DNA of 48,657 nt from Opitutaceae bacterium (GCA_005792355.1 SXSC01000110.1:1-48657), one strand, 5' to 3'; positions 1-9,807 are shown, numbered from the stretch's first letter. A program made the numbers and translations. Notes: generated from the sequence alone by a model not told the origin.

Positions 1-339
1 CACGACATCGACGGCCTGTTCGCGAAATCGTTCGAGGCGCAGATGGCCGCCATCTTCGGTCCGTCGGCGCTCGGGAAAATTCCCAACACGCATCCGCTCT
101 ATCGCGCCTGCTTCAAATTCGACGGCCCGCCGACGACGTCGTTCGAGCTCAACGGCTGGGGCGACGACCTCGTGCACGACTACCTGCGGGCGATCGAAAT
201 CAACGGCCGGATCGGCGTCCTCTACAGCAACAAGGATTATGGCTGCGAGTGGGACTACGATTTCCGCAACAAGCGATTTCTGGCCGAGGACAACACGAAA
301 TTCGGCGTGAACATCGTCGCCTACGCGCTGGGCGCGTGA
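1..339 (+). CDS. DUF4159 domain protein, C-terminal part (cut by window start)
   Basis: The frame is open from base 1 and ends in TGA at 337-339, so only the last 112 residues are present. Visible features are the HPLYR and FDGPP motifs, then ELNGWGDD, DYLRAIEINGRIGVLYSNKD and a CEWDYD stretch, which match the C-terminal half of DUF4159 proteins (glutamine-amidotransferase-like fold, no proven reaction). DUF4159 genes commonly lie beside MoxR ATPase, DUF58 and BatA-type genes, and that is what follows here, so it probably opens the operon. The next gene starts 334 bases downstream because repeat DNA lies between. Family call is firm; function unknown. Confidence 0.8.
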   Translation, partial: HDIDGLFAKSFEAQMAAIFGPSALGKIPNTHPLYRACFKFDGPPTTSFELNGWGDDLVHDYLRAIEINGRIGVLYSNKDYGCEWDYDFRNKRFLAEDNTKFGVNIVAYALGA

Positions 340-673
340 ATTTCCCGGAGGATTAACCACGGATATCACGGATGGGCACGGATTCGAACCGACACCACGG
401 CTTAGGCTCATGCAAGTTACTTGGAGGGGCGACCTCCGCGTCGTCCGTGACCGCCAGTCCCAATCTCCTGAACAGAAGAGAACGAAGATAACAACGGTCG
501 GGAGCCGAAGATATCTTCGTTATCTTTGTTCCCTTCTGTTCAATTCCGTGGCTTGTGATTGCGCGCCATAGAACAGCGTGTTTTGAACGTCGTGAAGGGA
601 ACATTCGGCAATTCCGAATTATTTCTTCCGTGTATTCCGCGGGTTCCGTGGGCAAGACTGCTTTTCCCCAGAC
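340..673. repeat. Composite intergenic repeat with large hairpin
   Basis: This gap inside an otherwise compact operon holds no credible gene. A 23-base arm at 470-492 pairs with 519-541 (21 of 23 positions; arms begin GAACAGAAG and end CTTCTGTTC), with a second small palindrome GAAGATATCTTC between them. The outer edges carry the CCACGGAT..CACGG type sequence (about 357-400) and its inverted counterpart (about 629-653). Similar elements recur elsewhere in the window. It could form a strong RNA stem between the DUF4159 and MoxR coding regions. Confidence 0.7.
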
Positions 674-1684
<1,011 letters not shown>

Positions 1685-1742
1685 GGGCGTCGCGTCCCCC
1701 CTCAGAAAATCCCGGCTCGGCGGGGACACCTCGCCCTATCCC

Positions 1743-2678
1743 ATGACTGACGCGCATTCCCCCGTCCTCGATCCGCGTTTGCTCGCGGCGACGCAGGGCC
1801 TCGCATTGACCGCGCGCCGGCTCGTCGCCGGCGCGCTCGCGGGCCTGCACGCCAGCCGGCGGCCGGGCCTGGCCCGCGAATTCAGCCAATACCGCGCGTA
1901 CCAACCGGGTGATGAGCCGCGCCACCTCGACTGGAAACTCTTCGCGCGCTCCGACCGCTATTTCCTGCGTGAGAGCGAAGTCGACACCCGCGTCGCCGTC
2001 AGCCTCGTCCTCGACGCGACCGCTTCGATGCAACACACCGGGGAGGCGGTGGGCTCGCCGCGCAAGTTTGACCTCGCGCGATCGCTGGCCGCCGCGCTGG
2101 CCCTGCTCGCCGAAAACCAGGGCGACACCGCCACGCTGCACGTCGTGGCCGACGGCGGAGTTTCGTCCGTGCTCACCGGGGGCCGGCGGCAACCCTTCCG
2201 CCAGATCGTCCATGCCCTCGCCAAGCTCGATCCGGCGGGGCGGTGGCCGGCGGAAAGCACGTGCCTCACCCACGCGCTCCGTCGGGCCGAGCTGGCGGGC
2301 ACCACCGCCGGGCCGGGCACGACCGCGCGCGTCACGGTTGTGCTGACGGATGGGCACGAGCCGGGAGGCGAGATCCGCGCGGCGCTGGCGCCCTTGCGGG
2401 CGCGACAGCACGAGCTGTTGTTTTTCCATTTCGTGGCCCGCGATGAGCGCGAGTTCCCCTGGCGCGGCCCGGTGCGCTTTGAAGAGTGGGAGACCGGTCG
2501 CACCCTCGAGGCGGACGCGACCGCCCTGCGCGCCGCCTATCTCGCCGCGGAGCAACGCGAACGCGCGGCCTGGGCCCGCGCCTGGGACGACGATCGCTTC
2601 GACTACCTCGCGCTCATGACTGATGAACCGCTGGAGCGGGGCCTGCGCTCGTACCTGCGCCGGCGGGCCGGGCGGTAG
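1743..2678 (+). CDS. DUF58 domain protein (VWA-like)
   Basis: 311-residue DUF58 protein. The family signature YRAYQPGDEPRHLDWK lies at residues 50-65, followed by RSDRYFLRESE. A VWA-like core begins at LVLDATASM (residues 89-97), where DATAS resembles a MIDAS DxSxS motif with the second position replaced by Thr. No transmembrane segment is evident, so it is probably cytoplasmic and works with the MoxR ATPase encoded just upstream. The ATG at 1743 was chosen over the longer upstream frame because that extension overlaps the end of the MoxR gene and reads as low-complexity Arg-rich shadow. Family call firm; role inferred from context. Confidence 0.92.
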   Translation: MTDAHSPVLDPRLLAATQGLALTARRLVAGALAGLHASRRPGLAREFSQYRAYQPGDEPRHLDWKLFARSDRYFLRESEVDTRVAVSLVLDATASMQHTGEAVGSPRKFDLARSLAAALALLAENQGDTATLHVVADGGVSSVLTGGRRQPFRQIVHALAKLDPAGRWPAESTCLTHALRRAELAGTTAGPGTTARVTVVLTDGHEPGGEIRAALAPLRARQHELLFFHFVARDEREFPWRGPVRFEEWETGRTLEADATALRAAYLAAEQRERAAWARAWDDDRFDYLALMTDEPLERGLRSYLRRRAGR

Positions 2679-2690
2679 CCCCAGTCTTCC

Positions 2691-2795
2691 GTCGTTCTCA
2701 TGCTCGTAATCGTTCCTCGTTCTCAACCGACTGGGAGAACGAGAACGAGGAAAGAGAACGATTGGTGCATGCCGAAAATCATCGCAGGTTGAGAC
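2691..2795. repeat. Intergenic repeat, GAACGAGAACG family, copy 1
   Basis: Between the DUF58 and BatA-like genes lies sequence rich in CTCGTTCTC and GAACGAGAACGAGG, able to fold on itself, ending in TGCCGAAAATCATCGCAG. A second copy in reverse orientation occurs at about 32509-32620, with the same order of motifs. Confidence 0.75.
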
Positions 2796-2852
2796 GACAT
2801 GAATCGATATTTGCCGAGGCATGAAGACGACTTTGATCGTTCCCCTGGGAGC

Positions 2853-2914
2853 GGCGGTTTCCCAACCGCCGAAGGACCGTCGACCGACCGTATTGGTGCG
2901 GTTGGGAAACCGCC
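2853..2914. repeat. Perfect 17-bp inverted repeat
   Basis: The arms GGCGGTTTCCCAACCGC (2853-2869) and GCGGTTGGGAAACCGCC (2898-2914) are exact reverse complements with a 28-base spacer. It sits 58 bases before the BatA-like gene, inside the operon, and could act as an attenuator or RNA-processing stem. No T-run follows, so it is not a classical terminator. Confidence 0.7.
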
Positions 2915-2972
2915 CCTCCGGTGCTCGTGGCCACCACGCCGCATTGGAATATTTCCAGCCTGAGGCCACCCC

Positions 2973-4199
2973 ATGATCCAACTCGCCGCTCCGCTCGGTC
3001 TGCTGGCGCTGGGCGCCCTGCTTGCGCCGATCCTGATTCATTTGGTGCGCCGTCCGCTGCGCCACGTCCGAATCGGCAGCCTGCGATTTCTGCCGGCCGA
3101 ACAACGCCAGGTGCGTTCGCTCCGCTGGCACGAGTGGCTGCTGCTTGCGTTGCGTTGCGCCCTGCTCGCCGCGCTCGTCCTGGCCCTCGCCGGCGTGCGC
3201 TGGCAACCGGACGCACCGGCCCCCGCTCGCTGGCTCCTCCTGGTGCCGGGAACCAAACTCGATGCTACTTCCCGCGCCGAGTGGGACCGCCGGCGCGCCG
3301 AGGGATTCGAGCCGCGCCAACTGTCTCACGGGTTTCCTGCCGCCACCACCCCGCCCGACTATTCCGCCCACGCGGACGTCGATGCGTGGTCGCTCCTGCG
3401 GGAAATTGATTCCCGACTGCCGGCCGGTTCGCGCGCGATCGTGTTCGGCCCCACGTGGTCCACCCAATTTCGCGGCGCCCGGCCGGCGCTCGCCCACGTC
3501 GAAGTGAGCTGGCGCCAAACCCCGGATGACCCACCGGCGCTCACCTCGGCCGGATCCGCCCGCGTTGGTCTGGTCGCCTCGCCGGATCGCGCACCGGATG
3601 CGAGGTATCTGCGCGCCGCCCTCGCCGCCATCGGAGCCACCGTCGTGACCGACGATGCGCCGGAGTGGATCTTCCAGCTCGGCGACGTGGCGCTGCCACC
3701 CGCGTGGGCCGAGCGGATGCCTCAGGGCGCGCACCTGGTGACGGATGCGCCGAACCTGGCCCCGGCGATTGGCGTCACCCGCTGGTTCGAAATGGGCGCG
3801 GGCGCCATCCGCCTGCGGCAGCGCGTCGCGCTCGAAGCCGGCGTACCGATGCGACGCGACAGCGCGGGCGAACCGTGGTTCACGGAGGAGCGGAAAGGCG
3901 CGGGGCGGCACTGGCGTTTCGCCTTTCGCTTCCATCCCGACTGGAGCGACTGGCCGCTCGAGAGTGCCTTTCCCGCCTGGTGGCGCACGCAACTTCAACC
4001 CCTGCCGGACACCGCGCTGACCATCGCGCCGGCCGTGGCGACCCCGCGTTTCGCACCGGCGACGGCGGCGACGGCTCCCTCGCCCCCGGGTTACGGACGC
4101 ATCGATCTGCGTGCGTGGTGCTGGTTGCTGGCGGTGGCGCTGTTCGTGCTCGAACGAGCGCTGAGCGGATCCGCGCGGCGGCGGAGGGAGGTCGCATGA
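2973..4199 (+). CDS. BatA-like membrane protein (aerotolerance-type N-terminal domain)
   Basis: 408 residues. The N-terminus (PLGLLALGALLAPILIHLVR) with a second hydrophobic segment near residues 57-78 (EWLLLALRCALLAALVLALAG) matches the double-transmembrane domain shared by BatA-type proteins. A long hydrophilic region follows, and a last membrane segment lies near the C-terminus (WCWLLAVALFVLERAL). No clear metal-binding VWA motif is visible in the middle. It ends in an ATGA overlap with the next gene, which supports co-translation. It probably anchors the MoxR/DUF58 module at the membrane. Domain call is good; the middle region is unassigned. Confidence 0.85.
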   Translation: MIQLAAPLGLLALGALLAPILIHLVRRPLRHVRIGSLRFLPAEQRQVRSLRWHEWLLLALRCALLAALVLALAGVRWQPDAPAPARWLLLVPGTKLDATSRAEWDRRRAEGFEPRQLSHGFPAATTPPDYSAHADVDAWSLLREIDSRLPAGSRAIVFGPTWSTQFRGARPALAHVEVSWRQTPDDPPALTSAGSARVGLVASPDRAPDARYLRAALAAIGATVVTDDAPEWIFQLGDVALPPAWAERMPQGAHLVTDAPNLAPAIGVTRWFEMGAGAIRLRQRVALEAGVPMRRDSAGEPWFTEERKGAGRHWRFAFRFHPDWSDWPLESAFPAWWRTQLQPLPDTALTIAPAVATPRFAPATAATAPSPPGYGRIDLRAWCWLLAVALFVLERALSGSARRRREVA

Positions 4200-6448
4200 A
4201 CCGCGCAGAATTCGCGCGCCGGGCCCGGCTCTGGCGGCGCCATCGCACGATCCAGGCGGCGGCGTTGGGCGCCGCGGCTGGTCTCGCCACGTCCTGCCTC
4301 GTGGTGCGCCCAGCGCCGGCCGCCGCCGCGGTCGTCGGGGCGCTCGTGCTGATCGGGGTGAACGTATTTTTGCGGCGACGCGCCCCCCCCGTGACGGCCG
4401 AGACGGTGGCCGCGCATCTCAATCGTCTCTGCCCGACGCTGGAGGAAAGCGCCACACTTTGGCTGCGGGCGGACGAAACGCTGACGCTCGTCGAGCGCCT
4501 CCAGCTCGGGCGACTCAACGCCGCGTGGGCGGAACTCGCGGACCGCGCGACCCTGGGCTGCCCGCGCGCAGGCGCGTTGCGCCCCGCCATCGCACTCGGC
4601 ACCGCCGCCGTGCTCGCCTTGGCCGTCGTGGCCGGCTGGCCGCGGGTGAGCGGGCCGGTTATCGTCGCGGCTCCGGCTGCGTCCGCCATCGAGCTTGCGA
4701 CCGCAAAAATCGCGGCACCGGCGCTGCGCTCGGCTGCGCTCACGATCGCTTCCCCGGCTTATTTGGGCGCGGGCGCGCGCCACGTGGCAGGTCTCGACGC
4801 CGAAGTCGCGGCAGGTTCGCTGGTCACCTGGGAGCTCGAATTCACCGGCGGGGTCACGGGCGTGACCCTGACGGGCGCCGGGCCGCGCGATCACGTGTCC
4901 GCGGAGGCCGTGGGCGGCGGCCGCTTCCGCGCGCGGACGACGATCACGGAAACGCGGGTGTACCAGCTGGCGATCACTGGCGCCGACGGTGCGCCCGTCG
5001 TCTGGCCGGAGATCCACGCACTCAAGGCGATTCGGGATCAACCGCCGCGCCTCACGTGGCAGGAGCCGGCGGCCGCGCGGACCATCGTCGACCCGGGAAC
5101 CGGCCGGCCGATCCTCGCCGTGCGACTGGGCGCGATTGACGATCACGGGGTGGCCGAGGTGAAACTGGTGATGACGGTCGCCCGCGGCACGGGCGAAGGC
5201 GTGAAATTTCGCGAACAGGAAATCTCCCTCGAACCGGGAACCGTCGCCATCGCCGGTGGCGACACTTTTGGGCGGATGCTCGATCTCGCGGCGCTCGGGT
5301 TGGAACCGGGCGATGAACTTTATTTTTACGCGCTTGCGACCGACCGGCGAACGCCGGAACCCAACCGGACGCGGAGCGAAACACGCTTCGTGATCCTGCG
5401 CGGACCGGAGACCGTCCTCACCGCACCGGGGATCGCCGTGGCCGGAGTCAATCGTCTGCCACCGTATTTTCGTAGCCAGCGGCAGCTGATTATCGATACG
5501 GAACGATTGCTCGCCGATCGCCCGGCTTTGACCGACGCTGCCTTTCTGGAACGGTCGGAGGATATCGGCGTCGATCAAAAGCTCCTCCGGCTGCGTTACG
5601 GACAGTTTCTCGGCGAGGAGTTCGAGCCCGCCGCGGGCGGCGCCCCGCGCGAGGCGCAGGCCATGGCGCTGGCCGGCACGCTGCGCGGCCAGCCGCGGGC
5701 CGCCGCCAGCCGGGCCGCCGCGGTCGAGCGAGCCGTGGAGGCGCAACACCAGCATCCAAACGTGACCGACCGCGACGGCCGCCCGCCCACCTTTGAGGAA
5801 CTCATGGCGCCATTCTTGCATCAACACGACAACGCGGAGGCGGCGACGCTGTTCGACACGCACGTGAAGGCGGCGCTGCGCGGCGTACTGGCGGCGATGT
5901 GGGAGGCGGAGGGGTTTCTCCGCACTGGGCGACCGACGGAGGCGCTGCCGGCGGAGAATCGCGCCCTGGAATTATTGAAGGCGCTCCAGCAGGCGGACCG
6001 CCTCTACGTGAAACGCGTCGGGTACGAGCCCGCGCCACTCAAGATCGCGGAGCGCCGCCTGCGCGGGGAACTCGACGCGATCCCGCAGCGGGCGCAGGAC
6101 CAGATGGCGTTGCCGGAAAAAAATGCCGCTGCGATCACCCTGGCCACCGCGCTCACCGCGATGGGGCACGCCGCCGAAGCCCCCTTGACCGCGGAAGGGG
6201 CGGCGATGGTGGACTCGCAACTGGTGGCCGCGGCGCGGGAGCGGCCGGAGACGTTCATCGGCGCGCTGGAAATCTGGCGGCGACGCATGAGCGGGTTGAC
6301 CGCGGGCGACCGGGACCGGTTGCGCCAGGCGCTGTGGTCGCTGCTGCCGCCGGCTCAGGAGAAACCGCGCCGGTCGGCGGAATCAGCGCCGGCTCTCGCC
6401 CGCGATTACTTCGAGGCGCTGTGGACAAACGAGGGAGGCGCGCGGTGA
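4196..6448 (+). CDS. Large membrane-anchored protein, DUF4175-like
   Basis: 750 residues, starting at the ATG that overlaps the previous stop (ATGA). Two hydrophobic segments near residues 20-60 and a third near 120-145 (IALGTAAVLALAVVAGWP) precede a long, mostly soluble region with Ig-like strands (LTIASPAYLG, VTLTGAGPRD), then an Ala/Glu-rich helical C-terminal half. Length, three N-terminal membrane segments and neighbours fit the large uncharacterised proteins (DUF4175 and relatives) found in MoxR operons. The longer upstream frame was rejected because it overlaps the BatA-like gene out of register. Family assignment is tentative; the gene itself is certain. Confidence 0.75.
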   Translation: MNRAEFARRARLWRRHRTIQAAALGAAAGLATSCLVVRPAPAAAAVVGALVLIGVNVFLRRRAPPVTAETVAAHLNRLCPTLEESATLWLRADETLTLVERLQLGRLNAAWAELADRATLGCPRAGALRPAIALGTAAVLALAVVAGWPRVSGPVIVAAPAASAIELATAKIAAPALRSAALTIASPAYLGAGARHVAGLDAEVAAGSLVTWELEFTGGVTGVTLTGAGPRDHVSAEAVGGGRFRARTTITETRVYQLAITGADGAPVVWPEIHALKAIRDQPPRLTWQEPAAARTIVDPGTGRPILAVRLGAIDDHGVAEVKLVMTVARGTGEGVKFREQEISLEPGTVAIAGGDTFGRMLDLAALGLEPGDELYFYALATDRRTPEPNRTRSETRFVILRGPETVLTAPGIAVAGVNRLPPYFRSQRQLIIDTERLLADRPALTDAAFLERSEDIGVDQKLLRLRYGQFLGEEFEPAAGGAPREAQAMALAGTLRGQPRAAASRAAAVERAVEAQHQHPNVTDRDGRPPTFEELMAPFLHQHDNAEAATLFDTHVKAALRGVLAAMWEAEGFLRTGRPTEALPAENRALELLKALQQADRLYVKRVGYEPAPLKIAERRLRGELDAIPQRAQDQMALPEKNAAAITLATALTAMGHAAEAPLTAEGAAMVDSQLVAAARERPETFIGALEIWRRRMSGLTAGDRDRLRQALWSLLPPAQEKPRRSAESAPALARDYFEALWTNEGGAR

Positions 6449-8265
6449 AACGCGGTCTCCTCATTGGCGCGCACGCCATTGCCGCCGGCTCGCTCGCGAT
6501 GCTCGGTTGGCAATCGTTTCAGCCGGTTCCGACGGAGTTCCCGGCGAGAACGGAGATGACGCTGTGGACCGCCGGTGCCGCCGCCACCGCCCCGACCGTG
6601 GGGACGCAGGTCGCACTGCCGGACGCCGCCCACCCGCCGGCTGGAGCGGAGCGGATACCGGACCTTGGATTCCTCCGCAGAAATCATCCGGTGCTGCAGC
6701 GTGTCGTGATTGAAGGTGACGGCATCGACGCGACGGGCGCGGCGGCGCTGAGCGGTCTCGCCGTGGTCTGGAATCGCCCGATGGCTGCGCGGCACGGCGC
6801 ACCGGCAATTACGGCGGTGTCGGCACCGCGGGTGCTCACTGTCGGGCAGCGCATGACGGTGCAGGGGTGCGTGCGCGGCCTGCGACCGGGCGACACAATC
6901 GCGCTGAGCCTGGAGGGGCCGGATGGAGCGTCGCAGTCGGTCGAGACGAAAGCCGCCCCGGATGGCGATGGAACTTTCTCGTTGGTAAGCGCGGCGGCCG
7001 CGATTGCAGCGGGCGCGTTCGAGTGGAAACTGCGACTCGGCCCGGGCGGCGAGCCGCTCGTACTCGGCGCGATGGTGGTGAAGCCGGAATTGCCACGGGT
7101 GCTGCTGTTGCAGGCGTCGCCGAGTGTCGAAGGCGGGCGGCTGCAGCGCTGGCTGGCGGAGGCGGGTGCACCGGTGACCTCGCGCACGCGCGTCAGCGCC
7201 GATCGCGTGCGCTTCGCCGCGGCCAGCGGGTCTCCGGCGGAGATTGCCAGCATCGATGCCCCCACACTGGAAAATTTCGACGTCGTGATCGCCCGCGAGG
7301 ACGCCCTGGCCGAACTTGACGCCGGCGAACGCACGGCGCTCGACGAGATGATTCGGAAAGCGGGCATTGGCCTGCTGGTGGTCGGCGAAGCCGGAGGCGA
7401 TTGGGCGGTGGGAGGGGCTTCACACCCCGATCCTTCGCGGGATAAACCCGCTCCCACCGCGACGAAATCGTTTTCCGCACCGTGGGAGATTCGCACCATC
7501 GATGGCGGCGGCGACGCCGACGAAAATCGCCTGGCTCGGCTCCGGCTGCGGGACGGCACAGAACTGGCCGAACCGATCACGGTGGTCCCGGCGGAGATCT
7601 TGGCCCCGCCGGCGGGCCGGTGGCTCGTCCGCGACACCCGGGGCCGGACACTTGGTGTGGCGATTCCGCATGGTAGCGGCTGGGTGGCGCGTTCGCTGGT
7701 GAACGACACGTGGCGTTGGTTGCAGAGTGGGCATCCGGAGATTTTCGCGACCTATTGGTCGGCGGTGCTGTCCGCGATTGCGCGTGCCGCGACGCCGCCA
7801 GGTGGCCGGTGGAATCTCGGGAACGGCACCGGACCGATCTTCGTCGACGAGGCGGTGCGCCTCTTATGGTTGGGCGCGCCGACCGGCACTCTGCCGGCGG
7901 CCGAGGTGCGACCGGTGGGCGAACCGAACGCCTCCGCCACGCCCCTGCAGCTGGCGCGCGATTCAGCCGGGGACTCCCGCGCGGAGGCGCTCCACTGGCC
8001 GGCGCAGGCCGGTTGGCACGAGGTGCGCACTTTGCCGGCGGGTGAGACGATGGCGTTCTACGTGCAACCTCGGGAGGCATTGTCCGAACTGCGGGCGGAG
8101 CACCGCCGTGATGCGACGGCTCGGCTCAGCGCGGGCGGTTTGAGTCAGGGCTCCGCAGCTCGCGCCCGCGGTGAAGGTCGCGCTCGTCCCGGGCTCGCGC
8201 CCCACGCCTGCTTCGCCCTTTTCGTCGTGAGTGCCGGCTGGCTCTGGCTGGAGCAAAGAAGATGA
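6445..8265 (+). CDS. Membrane-anchored protein of the MoxR operon, amidotransferase-like middle domain suspected
   Basis: 606 residues from a GTG that overlaps the previous stop (GTGA), with a GGAGG ribosome site at about 6434-6439. A hydrophobic N-terminal segment (LLIGAHAIAAGSLAMLGW) and a C-terminal one (ACFALFVVSAGWLWLEQRR) suggest two membrane anchors around a large extracytoplasmic or cytoplasmic domain. The middle shows PRVLLLQASPSVEGGRLQRW and FDVVIAREDALAELD, the pattern of the glutamine-amidotransferase-like domains found in proteins next to BatA, though no catalytic Cys is seen. Last gene of the operon; a repeat follows. Gene certain, domain call moderate. Confidence 0.7.
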   Translation: MKRGLLIGAHAIAAGSLAMLGWQSFQPVPTEFPARTEMTLWTAGAAATAPTVGTQVALPDAAHPPAGAERIPDLGFLRRNHPVLQRVVIEGDGIDATGAAALSGLAVVWNRPMAARHGAPAITAVSAPRVLTVGQRMTVQGCVRGLRPGDTIALSLEGPDGASQSVETKAAPDGDGTFSLVSAAAAIAAGAFEWKLRLGPGGEPLVLGAMVVKPELPRVLLLQASPSVEGGRLQRWLAEAGAPVTSRTRVSADRVRFAAASGSPAEIASIDAPTLENFDVVIAREDALAELDAGERTALDEMIRKAGIGLLVVGEAGGDWAVGGASHPDPSRDKPAPTATKSFSAPWEIRTIDGGGDADENRLARLRLRDGTELAEPITVVPAEILAPPAGRWLVRDTRGRTLGVAIPHGSGWVARSLVNDTWRWLQSGHPEIFATYWSAVLSAIARAATPPGGRWNLGNGTGPIFVDEAVRLLWLGAPTGTLPAAEVRPVGEPNASATPLQLARDSAGDSRAEALHWPAQAGWHEVRTLPAGETMAFYVQPREALSELRAEHRRDATARLSAGGLSQGSAARARGEGRARPGLAPHACFALFVVSAGWLWLEQRR

Positions 8266-8542
8266 TCGCTCTCGTCGCGGAGTGCGGTGCCACGCAAGCT
8301 CCGCCGCGATTTCCCCGGCGCCAGGTACCGAGGGATCGACGGTGGCAACCAGCGCGGCTGGATTTTCCCGTGCGACAGGATGAAGCGAGTGTTCGCAAAA
8401 TGTCATTCGGCGTGCCGCCGAGGCGCGGCCCTTCAGTCGAGGTGTATTTTACCCTTGAGAGCGAAACCACTGAAGGGTGGAACCGGATGTCCCCATCGGG
8501 TTTTTTAGCCCTACGTTCGCTCCCGTCGTTGAGCATCATGTT
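8266..8542. repeat. Intergenic region with GTGGAACC..GATGT hairpin repeat, copy 1
   Basis: The part at about 8431-8530 contains GTATTTTACCC, GCGAAACCACTGAA, GGTGGAACCGGATGTCCCCA and TCGGGTTTTTT, the same ordered blocks found at 12440-12575 and 19383-19530. This copy has only the first half of the double hairpin and ends in a T-run, so it could also end transcription of the upstream operon. No gene was found in 8266-8591. Confidence 0.65.
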
Positions 8543-8570
8543 TTTCTATGTCTCGATCGAGACATTGAAA
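8543..8570. promoter_or_regulatory. Palindrome downstream of PaaX-like gene (candidate operator, site 1)
   Basis: The core TGTCTCGATCGAGACA (8549-8564) is a perfect 16-base palindrome, extended by TTTC on the left and GAAA on the right to 28 bases. The same layout occurs at 9423-9450 upstream of the PaaX-like gene, one core base differing. It lies just past the stop of that gene. Confidence 0.55.
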
Positions 8571-8591
8571 CGCACCAGGCCGGCGGTCGCT

Positions 8592-9377
8592 TCAGCCGTT
8601 CAGGAGCGCGTGGCCAAGGGAGGTGAGCAGCCGGATCCTGCGCGCCCAGGCGGTGCGGCCGGGATAGCCGGCGGGCAGCAATGGCGCTGGCAGGAATGGA
8701 TCCTTCTCGACGATGTCACGCCAAGCGCTGCGTTCGCGTCCGCCCCAGGTGCGAATCACCGCGGCAGTGCGGGCGGAGGCAGACCGCGGTTTGGGAGCGG
8801 CGTCGGCAATGCGATTCCACATCTTGTAGCGCTCGAAAATGTCCGGGAAGTCCCATGCGCCCATCACCAGATCCTGGTCGGACTCGCCGCCGCCAGGCCG
8901 ACCTTCGAAGAGAACGAGCCCCTCGACGTTGGTCGACGTGCCAGCCACTTGCCGGCGGATTTCGTCCAGCGGGTCAGGCGATAACCACACGCTATTTTGC
9001 AGGTAGCCGAAACGCCGGTTGCGCAGGGAGCGTCGCAGGCTGACACGCGCGCTGGTCTTCGTTTGGGGTACGTCGAACATCACCAGTCGCCAGCGGCCGT
9101 CCCACGTCCGCTCCCAGTGTCGAACGGGATCAACGCCCGCCAGCGCCGCCTCGCGGCCGGCCTCGGTCAGACGCACCAAACGCTCCTCTCCGCCTTTCGG
9201 CGCCTTCGCTTCGATGAGCTTCAGTCGTTCGAGTTCGCCCAGTCGCCGGCCGAGCCCCTGGCGGTAGGCCCACGCCTCGAATGAGTCTGGGTCAAGAACA
9301 TCGCGCCAACTCGGTCGCAAAAGCGAATCGGCTGTCCACAGCAGCAAGTAGAGGAACTCCTCCGTCGCGGGCTTCAT
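8592..9377 (-). CDS. PaaX-like transcriptional repressor
   Basis: 261 residues. Residues 1-90 fit a winged-helix domain (FLYLLLWTADSLL, then GLGRRLGELERLKLIEA and LVRLTEAGREAAL). The central block WDGRWRLVMFDVP (92-104) with RRSLRNRRFGYLQNSVWLSP is the signature of PaaX-type regulators, whose middle domain has a Cas2-like fold. PaaX normally represses phenylacetate catabolism and responds to phenylacetyl-CoA, but no such catabolic gene is in view, so the target is unknown. A 28-base palindrome lies 46 bases upstream and another just downstream, suggesting autoregulation. Monocistronic. Family call good, ligand unknown. Confidence 0.8.
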   Translation of the reverse strand: MKPATEEFLYLLLWTADSLLRPSWRDVLDPDSFEAWAYRQGLGRRLGELERLKLIEAKAPKGGEERLVRLTEAGREAALAGVDPVRHWERTWDGRWRLVMFDVPQTKTSARVSLRRSLRNRRFGYLQNSVWLSPDPLDEIRRQVAGTSTNVEGLVLFEGRPGGGESDQDLVMGAWDFPDIFERYKMWNRIADAAPKPRSASARTAAVIRTWGGRERSAWRDIVEKDPFLPAPLLPAGYPGRTAWARRIRLLTSLGHALLNG

Positions 9378-9395
9378 CGTTGCAAAACAAATTCA

Positions 9396-9807
9396 TCACC
9401 AGGCCGTATCCGCATCAACACTTTTCGGTGTCTCGATCGGGACAGAGAAACGCAAATATCTTCCGGCGGGGAGGTGTGGGCACGTGAGGAGGCAGTCGGG
9501 GCGGAGTGCGTGCGGTTCAAGCGCCAGGGCACGCGCGCGCGCCGTCCCGCCAGCGCAACGCCCGGGGCGTGTCGCCCATTGCCGCCGCCGCCAGAAAGGA
9601 GATTCGGGCGGATTCCGCGGTGTGCCGCAGCCGCCACGAACGCCCGGCCGCCACGAGCGCGGCCTCGCTCCGGTTGGGCTTGTGGCAGGCAGGACAGGTG
9701 ACCGGCAGCGGTCTCTCCTCCAGATGGTACATCTGGAACGACCGCGCGCCATTCATCGCGGAGAGCGTGGTCCAAACTCGATGCCCACCACCTCCCGGCC
9801 GCCGCAT
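9396..9807 (-). pseudogene. Possible small protein with CPxC motif, frameshifted
   Basis: One minus-strand frame (9517-9807) reads MYHLEERPLPVTCPACHKPN and RSEAALVAAGRSWRLRHTAE, with a plausible zinc-ribbon half (CPAC), then stops. Shifting frame at the alternating CG run at about 9531-9543 continues as LALEPHALRPDCLLTCPHLP down to 9396. Either a slippage-prone tract broke a small gene, or the sequence is in error there, or the reading is fortuitous in GC-rich DNA. The end overlaps the candidate operator upstream of the PaaX-like gene. No family recognised. Confidence 0.3.
9423..9450. promoter_or_regulatory. Palindrome upstream of PaaX-like gene (candidate operator, site 2)
   Basis: TGTCTCGATCGGGACA (9429-9444) flanked by TTTC and GAAA matches site 1 at every palindromic position but one, while the two spacer dinucleotides differ. 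That is the pattern expected of a protein-binding site. It ends 46 bases before the start codon of the PaaX-like gene, where repressor binding could block transcription. Confidence 0.6.

Noticed and set aside
365..400. Possible tRNA-like GATTCGAACC
   Set aside because: The TpsiC-loop-like string stands alone; no acceptor stem, anticodon arm or D arm can be drawn.
8592..9377. Cas2-like gene
   Set aside because: The central domain has a Cas2-like fold, but the N-terminal winged helix and full length match PaaX-type regulators and there are no other cas genes or arrays.
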